Assembly (NCBI GenBank): GCA_020634165.1
Contig: JACKCF010000001.1
Coordinates: 1,674,001-1,738,000 of the forward strand
Source: Anaerolineaceae bacterium
GTDB lineage: Bacteria > Chloroflexota > Anaerolineae > Aggregatilineales > Phototrophicaceae
Direction: 5' to 3'
Length of the DNA: 64,000 nt
Shown here: in pieces, positions 51,768 to 59,961 of the stretch
How positions within the stretch are numbered: the stretch's first letter is position 1
Layout of the letters: every line of letters starts with the position of its first letter
Program-made: the position numbers and the translations under genes
The notes under the pieces: generated by a model
Told to the model about the DNA's origin: nothing
The model's input: only the letters and a program-made list of their open reading frames with translations
The model's database searches: none

Positions 51768-53023
51768 CGGCTCATTACCTGCAATGTGTGCTGTGCGGTC
51801 GCCGCTATGAAGATGACCAGCTTCACTATTCTTGTCCACACTGTGGTGAGGCGGGTACTCTCGACATTCTTTATGACTATGACAGCCTGCGCGCTTTGCT
51901 TGACCGTGACGGTCTGAAGCATGATTTCACGACAAATGCTTGGCGCTACCGTGATCTGCTGCCCATTGCCAGCGATGGTCCTGTGCCGCCGTTGTCCCTC
52001 AGCGTGGGCTGGACGCCGCTTTATGATGCGCCCCGCGTAGCCGACGCCCTGGGTATAAAACGGGTATCTCTCAAGGATGATGGCCGCAACCCAACCGGCT
52101 CGCTCAAAGATCGGGCCAGTGCCCTGGTGACAGCCCGCGCGATGGCCGCGAACATTCCCATCGTCAGCACCGCCAGCACAGGCAATGCCGCCGCCGCCCT
52201 GGCCGGAATTGTCGCTTCCGTGCCCGATATGCAGGCCGTGATTTTTGTGCCTGCCACCGCGCCGGAAGCGAAAATTGCCCAATTGCTGGTCTATGGCGCG
52301 CACATCGTCCTCGTCGAGGATAGCTACGATGTCGCCTTCGACCTGTGTATGCAAACCTGCCTGGAACAGAACTGGTACAGTCGCAATACAGGCGTCAATC
52401 CCTACACAACCGAGGGCAAAAAGACCGTTGCCCTGGAACTCGCCGAGCAACTCAACTGGCAGGTTCCTGATGCCGTTGTCGTCAGCGTGGGCGATGGCAG
52501 CATCATAAGCGGTGTCTATAAGGGTTTCTGGGATTTGTACCAACTGGGCTGGATAGAGAGGATGCCGCGCATAATCGGTGTACAAGCAGTAGGCAGTTCG
52601 CCGCTGGTTGCCGCTTGGGAAACGAATACCCCTGGCGAAGCCATGCTTCCTGTCGAGGCACACACCATCGCCGATAGCATCTCTGCGGGCTTACCGAGAG
52701 ATCGCGTCAAAGCATTGCGAGCGGTAAGGGAAACAGGTGGGGCCTATGTGGCTGTGTCCGATGAGGACATCGTTGCAGCCATTCCCGAATTGGCGCAGCT
52801 ATCCGGCGTTTTTGTGGAACCAGCGGCGGCTGCGGCTTTTGCCGGGGCACGAATTGCTGTACAATCGCATCATATTAATCCTGACAATCACATTGCACTT
52901 GTATTGACTGGTAACGGCCTTAAAGACGTGCGTACCGCGCAAAAATCAGTACAGCCAGTCGCCAGCGTAGCGCCAAATATGGAGGCGGTGCGCGACCACT
53001 TACGGAAGCAATCACTGATATGA
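51764..53023 (+). CDS. Threonine synthase-like PLP enzyme with N-terminal zinc ribbon
   Basis: PLP-dependent fold-type II enzyme of 419 aa. An N-terminal zinc ribbon (C8, C11, C24, C27) precedes the catalytic domain. The PLP lysine is in NPTGSLKDRAS (near 115), and STGNAAAALAG and the VVVSVGDGSIISG phosphate loop are present. This is the usual threonine synthase architecture (phosphohomoserine to threonine). The GTG start overlaps the HIT stop as GTGA. Embedded in a putative ureide operon, it might instead act on a related amino acid such as 2,3-diaminopropionate; the sequence favours threonine synthase. Confidence 0.82.
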   Translation: MTAHYLQCVLCGRRYEDDQLHYSCPHCGEAGTLDILYDYDSLRALLDRDGLKHDFTTNAWRYRDLLPIASDGPVPPLSLSVGWTPLYDAPRVADALGIKRVSLKDDGRNPTGSLKDRASALVTARAMAANIPIVSTASTGNAAAALAGIVASVPDMQAVIFVPATAPEAKIAQLLVYGAHIVLVEDSYDVAFDLCMQTCLEQNWYSRNTGVNPYTTEGKKTVALELAEQLNWQVPDAVVVSVGDGSIISGVYKGFWDLYQLGWIERMPRIIGVQAVGSSPLVAAWETNTPGEAMLPVEAHTIADSISAGLPRDRVKALRAVRETGGAYVAVSDEDIVAAIPELAQLSGVFVEPAAAAAFAGARIAVQSHHINPDNHIALVLTGNGLKDVRTAQKSVQPVASVAPNMEAVRDHLRKQSLI

Positions 53024-54030
53024 CCCATCCGACACTTTCCATTGTCGCGCCGGTGTACAACGAGGAAGAAATCCTTCCAGAATTTTATACGCGCGTCAGC
53101 GAGGTGATGACCAAACTCGACATCACCTGGGAACTTATCCTGGTGAATGATGGCAGTCGAGATCGGTCGATGGAGATCATGTTTTCCATTGCTGCCGAGG
53201 ATGACCATGTTCGTGTGGTCAACTTCGCCCGTAATTTTGGCCATCAGGTGGCCGTGACGGCAGGCATTGACCATGCAGAAGGCGATGCCGTTATCCTCAT
53301 TGATGCCGATCTGCAAGACCCACCGGAAGTCATTGGCGACATGCTCCAAAAATGGCGCGAAGGCTACGATGTGGTCTACGCCGTGCGTGAACAGCGCGAA
53401 GGCGAAAGCTGGTTCAAGCTGACAACGGCCAAGCTGTTTTACCGGATGCTATACCGTATCACCGATGTTGACATCCCGGTCGATACAGGCGATTTCCGGT
53501 TGATGGATGCCAAAGTCGCCCAGGTCTTGCGTGACATGCGCGAGCATAATCGCTTCATTCGTGGCATGACCAGTTGGGTCGGGTTCAGGCAGACTGGCGT
53601 CAAATACGTTCGCCATGCTCGTAAAGCCGGGGAAACCAAGTATCCGCTGCGCAAAATGCTGCGCTTCGCCCTGGATGCCGTGACGGGTTTTAGCTATTTT
53701 CCCTTGCAGGTGATGGTTTATCTGGCGGGGTTCCTCGGCATTCTGGCAATTGTAGTCGCTATCGTCATTTCGATTCTTCGCCTCACACAAGGTCCTGACT
53801 TTTTTGGTGGTCAGGCTACGACCATCATTCTGCTTTTATTACTCAGTTCGTTCCAGCTATTTTTTCTGTTCATCATCGGGCAGTATGTCGCCCGCATATA
53901 CGATGAAACCCGAGATCGTCCTCTGTATGTTGTCGCATCTCGGCGAGGATTCCCGGAACAGAATGGCTCAGCCGCACCGACGCGGCATGGGAGAACGCAC
54001 AAGCCGGAAGTTGAGCAGGTTGCGGACTAG
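53020..54030 (+). CDS. Family 2 glycosyltransferase with two C-terminal membrane helices
   Basis: Polyprenyl-phosphate glycosyltransferase-like protein (336 aa) of the DPM1/GtrB type. The N-terminal IVAPVYNEEE and the DADLQDPPEV nucleotide-sugar site (about residues 90-99) are followed by the acceptor loop with DTGDFRLMD, two transmembrane helices (about 229-260 and 268-300) and a short cytoplasmic tail. It probably transfers a hexose to a polyprenyl phosphate on the cytoplasmic face. It overlaps the threonine synthase stop as ATGA. A product such as a lipid-linked sugar could be used by the GT-C protein encoded at 62577. Confidence 0.9.
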   Translation: MTHPTLSIVAPVYNEEEILPEFYTRVSEVMTKLDITWELILVNDGSRDRSMEIMFSIAAEDDHVRVVNFARNFGHQVAVTAGIDHAEGDAVILIDADLQDPPEVIGDMLQKWREGYDVVYAVREQREGESWFKLTTAKLFYRMLYRITDVDIPVDTGDFRLMDAKVAQVLRDMREHNRFIRGMTSWVGFRQTGVKYVRHARKAGETKYPLRKMLRFALDAVTGFSYFPLQVMVYLAGFLGILAIVVAIVISILRLTQGPDFFGGQATTIILLLLLSSFQLFFLFIIGQYVARIYDETRDRPLYVVASRRGFPEQNGSAAPTRHGRTHKPEVEQVAD

Positions 54031-54039
54031 GTAGCCAAC

Positions 54040-54267
54040 GTGGATAATTCTCGTTTGCTGGTTCTGAGGCTGCGCACTTTGCAGATGCTCTACCGGGGAC
54101 TCGCAAACGACATTGCCAATCTTCTTGACAGCCACAATGGCGGAACCAAATTCATGCCGCCGGAAGCAGTCGAAGAATATCGATATTTAGCGGCCAAACG
54201 CGATGAAGTGGCCGATGAAATACGCTTATTGGAAAAACTGTTGTTTGATGACAGTGACAACACTTAG
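54040..54267 (+). CDS. Small helical protein of unknown function
   Basis: 75-aa reading frame with GTG start, in phase with a polycistronic run: 9 bp after the glycosyltransferase stop and 11 bp before the PLP gene. It is charged and helical (EEYRYLAAKRDEVADEIRLLEKLLFDD), with no membrane segment or signal peptide, and may form a coiled coil. Spacing and codon pattern suggest a real gene, but I recognise no family. Confidence 0.55.
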   Translation: MDNSRLLVLRLRTLQMLYRGLANDIANLLDSHNGGTKFMPPEAVEEYRYLAAKRDEVADEIRLLEKLLFDDSDNT

Positions 54268-54278
54268 GAGCAAATATA

Positions 54279-55673
54279 ATGGTATCTGGCCCTACATTTG
54301 AGGAGATGCTGCATCCGGATAAGATCGATCCTGAAATCCGTGCAAAAGCCCTCAAGGCCCTTAAAGAAAGCCCTCTGGACCCTATCAATCTCTATAATGT
54401 GACCTGGCGCAATGGAGAGAATCAAATCTATCACGTCGTGCTGCCCAAAGAATTAACGGGCGTCGATGCCAAAATCGTCCTGATTTATGGGATGGACTTT
54501 CCGTCAGGTAGCCACAAAGTCGGCGCGGCCTATTCTGTGCTGATCGAAAAGCAGTTGATGGGCGAGGTTGATCCGGCTGTGAACACGCTCGTATGGCCCT
54601 CAACAGGCAACTACGGCATTGGTGGTGCCTTTATTGGCTGTCGCATGGGCTATGATGCCATCGTCGTCCTGCCAGAAGCCATGAGCCAGGAACGTTATGA
54701 TCGCATCGAGAGCTACGGCGCGCGCATCATCCGTACTTACGGCAGCGAAAGCAACGTCAAGGAAATCTACGACAAAGTCAATTATCTGGCTGCAACCGAC
54801 CCCAATGTGCGTGTCCTCAACCAGTTTGAGGTCATGGGCAATTATCGCTTTCACTACTATGTAACAGGCAACACTGTCGCTGAGCTGGCCGCCGAATTGC
54901 AGGAAAAAGGCATTGGCAATGGCAAAGTCGCGGCATTCGTCAGCGCGATGGGCAGCGGCGGCACAATTGCCGCTGGTGATCGCCTCAAGCAAATCTGGCC
55001 CGACCACAAAATCGTTGGCTTGGAACCCATCCAGTGCCCGACGCTCTACAGCAATGGCTACGGTGCCCACGAAATTCAGGGTATTGGCGATAAGCACGTC
55101 ACCTGGATTCATAACGTCAACAATATGGATGCCCTCATGTGCATCGACGATGATGAGTCGCTGCATACCCTGCGTGTTTTCGCGGAACCAGTCGGTCGTC
55201 AGGTTTTGGCGGAGCATTTTGGCCTGGGTGATGGCCTCGCTGACACTTTTGGCGATCTGTTTGGTATCAGCGCCATGTGCAACATCATCGGCGCGATTAA
55301 GACTGCCAAATACTATAACTATGGCGAAGATGATGTCATCGTCACCGTCGCGACCGATTCTTTGGAGCGCTATCATTCATCCATCAACATGCTGAGCGAA
55401 GAATATGGCGAACTGACCGCCATGCAGGCGTATGGCAATATCGAGCGTTACTTCAAAGGTGCTGGCACCGATTGGGTGATGCGTGGAACACCAGAAGCGC
55501 GTGAGCGCTGGCACAACCTCAAATACTATACCTGGGTAGAGCAGCAGGGCAAAACGGTTGAAGAACTCGATGCCCAGCGTAACCAGGCCTGGTGGGAAGA
55601 ACATCAGCAGATGGTCCAGAAGATTGACGATATGCTCATCGCTCACCGCAAAAAGCTAGCGGAACAGGGCTAG
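54279..55673 (+). CDS. PLP-dependent enzyme, cysteine-synthase-like, unassigned
   Basis: Fold-type II PLP protein of 464 aa. The PLP lysine is in FPSGSHKVGAAYS (Lys-80); the substrate/phosphate loops STGNYGIGGAFIG and SAMGSGGTIAAG are those of cysteine synthase, tryptophan synthase beta and threonine dehydratase relatives. The C-terminal 60 residues are helical and charged. In E. coli the neighbouring place in the pathway is YgeX (diaminopropionate ammonia-lyase), a fold-type II PLP enzyme, but this protein does not clearly share YgeX's FKALGG motif. It could be a substitute. It is 11 bp downstream of the small ORF and 3 bp upstream of the next gene. Confidence 0.75.
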   Translation: MVSGPTFEEMLHPDKIDPEIRAKALKALKESPLDPINLYNVTWRNGENQIYHVVLPKELTGVDAKIVLIYGMDFPSGSHKVGAAYSVLIEKQLMGEVDPAVNTLVWPSTGNYGIGGAFIGCRMGYDAIVVLPEAMSQERYDRIESYGARIIRTYGSESNVKEIYDKVNYLAATDPNVRVLNQFEVMGNYRFHYYVTGNTVAELAAELQEKGIGNGKVAAFVSAMGSGGTIAAGDRLKQIWPDHKIVGLEPIQCPTLYSNGYGAHEIQGIGDKHVTWIHNVNNMDALMCIDDDESLHTLRVFAEPVGRQVLAEHFGLGDGLADTFGDLFGISAMCNIIGAIKTAKYYNYGEDDVIVTVATDSLERYHSSINMLSEEYGELTAMQAYGNIERYFKGAGTDWVMRGTPEARERWHNLKYYTWVEQQGKTVEELDAQRNQAWWEEHQQMVQKIDDMLIAHRKKLAEQG

Positions 55674-55676
55674 TTC

Positions 55677-56357
55677 ATGTTCCCGGATGACCGGGTGCTG
55701 GTGGGTGTTATCAACCGCAAGCGCGATGTTCAGACGCTGCTGAAGCATCATTGGTATCGCATACCGGAGGACAAAATGCCCTTCGGTGTCTATGCTGAAT
55801 ACATCGCTTTTTTCCTGAGTGGCAGTGCCGCTAAAGCCTATGGCGATAGCGGCATCTATCTGTATGGGCGTCGCAAAGGCTTTGAACTTGCCCAGCGCAA
55901 AGTCCTGCTGCCCAATGAGCCAAATCACAAGAATGCAGAACGGCGCTACTACAAAGTGCAGTTACACGCCATTGAGGAAAAACAGCCGCCATTACTGAAC
56001 AACGAAAAGCGCACCATCAGCTTTATCTACACCACCTGGGATCGCTTCATCAAAGCGGAGAAATTGTCCGACCTGTACAGCCACGAGGACTACTTCGTTG
56101 ACCGTATTTACCACGCTTTGCGTGATCGTCGCGTCCGTGTCAGCCGCTTCTGGGATGCGGATCGTGAATATACCGGAACCGGCGCCCATATTCGGGTTTT
56201 ATGCGAACAAGGGGCAATGATTGCCGCAACCGAACCTGGCGAAGATGTCGATGTCTATATTGAGCGTCGTATGTCTGAAGATGCTCTGCTGGCAAAAGTA
56301 CTGACAGCGATTCGTGATAAAGGTGGTCCGGCAGTTCTCTCCGTCCCATATGAATAA
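55677..56357 (+). CDS. Conserved protein of unknown function
   Basis: Protein of 226 aa, cytoplasmic, alpha/beta, rich in Arg, Asp and Tyr. It opens with DDRVLVGVINRKRDVQTLLKHHWYRIPED, an opening I associate with uncharacterised proteins of Cyanobacteria and Chloroflexota. A central AERRYYKVQLHAIEEKQPP and a C-terminal FWDADREYTGTGAHIRVL are the best-conserved-looking segments. No known catalytic motif is visible. It begins 3 bp after the PLP gene stop and is followed by ssnA after 31 bp, so it is in the operon. Confidence 0.65.
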   Translation: MFPDDRVLVGVINRKRDVQTLLKHHWYRIPEDKMPFGVYAEYIAFFLSGSAAKAYGDSGIYLYGRRKGFELAQRKVLLPNEPNHKNAERRYYKVQLHAIEEKQPPLLNNEKRTISFIYTTWDRFIKAEKLSDLYSHEDYFVDRIYHALRDRRVRVSRFWDADREYTGTGAHIRVLCEQGAMIAATEPGEDVDVYIERRMSEDALLAKVLTAIRDKGGPAVLSVPYE

Positions 56358-56388
56358 TCATTTCGTATAGTCAAGTAGGCGAATTATT

Positions 56389-57753
56389 ATGGCATCACTC
56401 CTAATTAAGAATGGCACCCTCATCACCTGGGGATCAGAAAATCAGGTTTTGACTGACCACGCCCTGTTTATCGAAGACGGCGTGATTCAGGCCATTGGCC
56501 CAACCAGTGAATTGGTTTCACAACATCCCACCACACCCTCGCTGGATGCGAAAGGGCAGTTCATTATGCCTGGTGGCATCTGCTCCCATACCCATTTTTA
56601 TGGGGCCTATGCGCGAGGGATGGCTATCCCTGGCGATCCTCCGCCGGATTTTCCGGCCATACTAAACCAACTCTGGTGGCCCCTGGACAAAGCCCTCGAC
56701 GCTGAATCGGTCAGGATGAGTGCCCTGGTTTGTCTGGTGGATGCCATCAAGCATGGCACAACCTCCCTGATCGACCATCATGCCAGCCCCAATGCCATCG
56801 CTGGCAGCCTGGATATTATCGCGGATGCCGTTGAAATGGCCGGATTACGTGCCGTACTCTGCTATGAAGTCACAGACCGTGATGGCAAAGACAAGATGCA
56901 TGCAGGTATCGCGGAAAATCTGCGCTTCATGGAATCCAGCGAACAGCGCGAATTGGTTAGCGGCACCTTTGGCTTACATGCCAGCCTGACGCTCGATGAA
57001 GAAACGCTCACCGCCTGCGCCGATGCCATCCCAGACGATGCCGGATTCCATATCCACGTCGCCGAGCACGAAGCTGACGAAGAAAACAGCTTGCGCCGTA
57101 GTGGTAAACGTGTCGTGCAACGCCTCAATGAGTATGGTATCTGGCGTAGCAACACCATCGCTGCCCACTGCGTCCACGTTGATGGATCTGAATTGGCTAT
57201 CCTAAAGGACAAAGGCGTCTGGATCAGCCATCAGCCGCGCTCCAATATGAACAACGGGGTAGGTGCCGCCAACATCGACCATCTGCTCGCGGAAGGTATC
57301 AAGCTCTGCCTGGGGAACGATGGCTTTAGCAACAACATGTGGGCGGAATGGAAAGCCGCTTATTTGCTGCACAAGGTCGTTAATCGGGACCCGCGCCGTG
57401 CCGATGGTGCCGATATTGCCCACATGGCCACGATCAACAACGCTCGTTTGATGGAGCAGTTTTTCCCAGGCAAAAAACTTGGTGAACTCAGCGTCGGTGC
57501 CCAGGCCGATATCATCTTCGTGGATTACAAACCCTTCACGCCGCTGACAGCCGGAAATGCCCCCTGGCATATCCTGTTCGGCTTCGAGTCCTCAATGGTG
57601 ACGACAACCATCGTCAACGGCCAGGTATTGATGCGTGACCGCCACTTGTTGACGCTCGATGAAGACGACATCGCGGCTGCCGCCCTCGAACTGGCGCCAA
57701 AGGTCTGGGAGAGGTATACGCGCAATGCCCAAAATGCTTTACAATCGGGCTAA
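56389..57753 (+). CDS. ssnA: SsnA-type putative aminohydrolase
   Basis: Metal-dependent amidohydrolase of 454 aa matching SsnA. The metal site includes CSHTHFYG (His-67/His-69), a HIHVAEHE segment, AHCVHVD and LGNDGFSNN, with the pattern VMPGGICSHTHFYGAYARGM and SLIDHHASPNAIAGSLDII distinctive of SsnA. SsnA is linked to YgfK and xanthine dehydrogenase in E. coli and is required for purine breakdown; its exact substrate is not settled. Here it sits in the operon with carbamate kinase and upstream of F420 genes, while YgfK is not in the window. A gap of 120 bp follows before the F420 oxidoreductase gene. Confidence 0.88.
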   Translation: MASLLIKNGTLITWGSENQVLTDHALFIEDGVIQAIGPTSELVSQHPTTPSLDAKGQFIMPGGICSHTHFYGAYARGMAIPGDPPPDFPAILNQLWWPLDKALDAESVRMSALVCLVDAIKHGTTSLIDHHASPNAIAGSLDIIADAVEMAGLRAVLCYEVTDRDGKDKMHAGIAENLRFMESSEQRELVSGTFGLHASLTLDEETLTACADAIPDDAGFHIHVAEHEADEENSLRRSGKRVVQRLNEYGIWRSNTIAAHCVHVDGSELAILKDKGVWISHQPRSNMNNGVGAANIDHLLAEGIKLCLGNDGFSNNMWAEWKAAYLLHKVVNRDPRRADGADIAHMATINNARLMEQFFPGKKLGELSVGAQADIIFVDYKPFTPLTAGNAPWHILFGFESSMVTTTIVNGQVLMRDRHLLTLDEDDIAAAALELAPKVWERYTRNAQNALQSG

Positions 57754-57873
57754 GTTGGTTGTTACGATGATCGTGAGAGCGGTTAAGTAACCTGTCGTTG
57801 CCCAAAAACGTATGCTTACATACGCCACAACGTCAAAATATGTATCTACCTCACGCGACAAATAGGAGTTCCC

Positions 57874-58554
57874 GTGTCAGAGCACGATTCACCACTCATT
57901 AAATCAATTGCTGTCGTTGGCGGGACGGGCAAAGAAGGCTCGGCCCTGGCCAAACGCTGGGCATTAAAAGGCTATCGCGTCATTATTGGGTCGCGCAGTG
58001 CTGAAAAAGCCGTTGCCACTGTGACCGAACTCAACGAAGAACTTGGCAGCGCTTATCTGGCCGCGATGGTCAACGAAGAAGCAGTCCAGAATGCCGACCT
58101 GATTGTTTTGAGTGTGCCCTATAGTGCCCACAAACCTACGCTTGAAAGCATCAAAGCCCATCTCGATGGCAAAACAGTGATCGACCTGACCGTGCCGCTG
58201 GCGCCGCCTGCCATTTTCACCGTGACGGTTCCTGAAGGCAAAGCCGCCTGCCTTGAAGCTCAGGCGATGCTTGGTGAGAGTGTCAATGTCGTCGCCGCAT
58301 TCCAGAACGTCAGCGCTGTCAAACTGGCCAATCCTGACAATGATGTTGATTGTGACGTACTCATCTGCGGTGATAATGCCGACGCCAAAGCGGATGCTGT
58401 TGCCTTAGCAGAAGCGGCTGGCATGCGCGGTGTCGATGCTGGACCTCTGGCAAATGCCGTTGCTGTGGAGGCCCTGACGCCTGTTCTGCTGTACATCAAC
58501 AAGACGTACAAAGTAAAGGGCGCAGGCATTCGGATCACGGGCCTGGCAGATTGA
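57874..58554 (+). CDS. npdG: NADPH:F420 oxidoreductase
   Basis: Rossmann-fold oxidoreductase of 226 aa that transfers hydride between NADPH and coenzyme F420. The N-terminal VVGGTGKEGSALAKRWALKGY is the nucleotide-binding loop and IGSRSAEKA selects the 2'-phosphate of NADP; the NVVAAFQNVSAV segment and the C-terminal VEALTPVLLYINKTYK are typical of the NpdG/Fno family. The GTG start has AGGAG 5 nt upstream. It opens the F420 half of the operon and would connect the F420 pool to NADPH. Confidence 0.93.
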   Translation: MSEHDSPLIKSIAVVGGTGKEGSALAKRWALKGYRVIIGSRSAEKAVATVTELNEELGSAYLAAMVNEEAVQNADLIVLSVPYSAHKPTLESIKAHLDGKTVIDLTVPLAPPAIFTVTVPEGKAACLEAQAMLGESVNVVAAFQNVSAVKLANPDNDVDCDVLICGDNADAKADAVALAEAAGMRGVDAGPLANAVAVEALTPVLLYINKTYKVKGAGIRITGLAD

Positions 58555-58563
58555 CGCTCACCA

Positions 58564-59331
58564 ATGTCACTACCACATATGACCGCCTTTGCGGTCCCAG
58601 ACATACCTTTAGTTCAACCAGGGGATGACCTCGTCACCCACATTGCTAACGCGCTCGCTGCCAGCCAGGAGGCGTTGCAGGACGGTGACATTCTGGTCAT
58701 CTCATCGAAGATCATTTCCAAGTCAGAAAATCGCTTCGTCGATTTACGTTTTGTCGAACCAAGTGCGCAAGCCCTGGAACTGGCGGAAAAGGTCAACAAA
58801 GACCCACGCATCGTGGAAATGGTGCTCCAGGAGAGCAAATCCATTTCGCGCGCGGTTCCTGGCGTACTGGTCGTAGAACATCGCCTCGGCTTCGTCTCAG
58901 CCAATGCCGGTATCGACCAGTCCAATGTCGATGGCACCGGGCATAATATCCTGCTGCTTCCCATTGACCCCGACAAGTCGGCAGCCCATATTCGCGATTC
59001 GATTCACGAACGCCTTGGTGTGACGGTCGGCATCGTCATCAGTGATACACATGGCCGTCCATTTCGGCGCGGCAATGTCGGCGTGGCGATTGGCATAGCA
59101 GGCTTACCCGCCGTTGTCGATCTGCGCGGCGAATTTGACCTGTTTGGCCGTGAACTGGTGGCCTCCGTCGAAGGTTTCGGTGATTTGTTGGCATCAGCAG
59201 CGCACTTGCTGTGTGGAGAAACCAATGAGGGCCGTCCCGTAATTGTCCTGCGTGGTGTACCTGTGCCCGATGTCGAACATGGTCTCGGCGCGGATATGAA
59301 CCGCGATCCCGCCCATGACCTGTATCGCTGA
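58564..59331 (+). CDS. cofE: Coenzyme F420-0:L-glutamate ligase (CofE)
   Basis: GTP-dependent ligase of 255 aa that adds L-glutamate to F420-0. The hallmark segments GDILVISSKIISKSENR, AGIDQSNVDG and VISDTHGRPFRRGNVGVAIG are intact, including the metal-binding Asp/His loop. It is the free-standing form; in Actinobacteria the same domain is the N-terminal half of FbiB. The next gene, 9 bp downstream, encodes the counterpart of the C-terminal FbiB half, so the bifunctional protein appears split here. Confidence 0.95.
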   Translation: MSLPHMTAFAVPDIPLVQPGDDLVTHIANALAASQEALQDGDILVISSKIISKSENRFVDLRFVEPSAQALELAEKVNKDPRIVEMVLQESKSISRAVPGVLVVEHRLGFVSANAGIDQSNVDGTGHNILLLPIDPDKSAAHIRDSIHERLGVTVGIVISDTHGRPFRRGNVGVAIGIAGLPAVVDLRGEFDLFGRELVASVEGFGDLLASAAHLLCGETNEGRPVIVLRGVPVPDVEHGLGADMNRDPAHDLYR

Positions 59332-59340
59332 GTAAATCAC

Positions 59341-59961
59341 GTGTCCCTTTCAGAACGCCAATCAAATGCCGTCCTCGACGCGATCCACGCTCGTCGCTCT
59401 GTTCGGCATTATCAATCGCAGGCGGTTCCGTCAGGGCTAATTGAGCAAGCCCTAGAAGCTGGAACCTGGGCACCTTCAGCCCATAATCGCCAGCCCTGGC
59501 GTTTTGCTGTCATCACGACGGACGATCAAAAGCAGCATCTGGCACGGGCGATGGGTGCTCAGCTACGCACCGATCTGGAAGCTGACCATGTGCCGGAAGC
59601 AGTTATTGCAGCCGATGTTCAGCGCTCCTATGAGCGCCTCACATGGGCACCTGTTGTCATCGTCATGAACCTGACCATGACCGATATGGATACCTATACA
59701 GACGTCGTGCGTAATAAAAATGAATACATCATGGCCGCCCAGAGTGTGGCCATGTGTGGGCAAAATATCCTGCTGGCGGCCCATAGCCTGGGGTTGGGCG
59801 CTTGCTGGATGTGTGCACCTCTGTTCTGCCCCGATGTCGTACGGAACGCGCTCGACCTGCCAGATGACTGGCAGCCCCAGGGCATCATCACGATGGGCTA
59901 TCCCGATCAATCACGTGAACGCACGCGCGAACCCCTGGAAACGAGGCTTTTGTGGCGCTAA
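59341..59961 (+). CDS. Nitroreductase-fold protein, FbiB C-terminal-like (probable dehydro-F420-0 reductase)
   Basis: Flavin nitroreductase-fold protein of 206 aa. The RRSVRHYQ start, the FMN-binding WAPSAHNRQPWRFAV and the distinctive GLGACWMCAPLFCPDVVR match the C-terminal domain of FbiB better than general nitroreductases. That domain reduces dehydro-F420-0 in bacteria whose CofC/FbiD uses phosphoenolpyruvate. The GTG start lies 9 bp after the cofE stop, and its end overlaps cofD by 10 bp. So the F420 route in this organism probably goes through dehydro-F420-0. A generic nitroreductase is the alternative. Confidence 0.82.
   Translation: MSLSERQSNAVLDAIHARRSVRHYQSQAVPSGLIEQALEAGTWAPSAHNRQPWRFAVITTDDQKQHLARAMGAQLRTDLEADHVPEAVIAADVQRSYERLTWAPVVIVMNLTMTDMDTYTDVVRNKNEYIMAAQSVAMCGQNILLAAHSLGLGACWMCAPLFCPDVVRNALDLPDDWQPQGIITMGYPDQSRERTREPLETRLLWR

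Noticed and set aside
51737..52663. Minus-strand open frame of 308 codons opposite the threonine synthase gene
   Set aside because: Gly/His-rich shadow composition, no ribosome site, and the plus-strand gene has complete PLP motifs and overlaps its neighbours.
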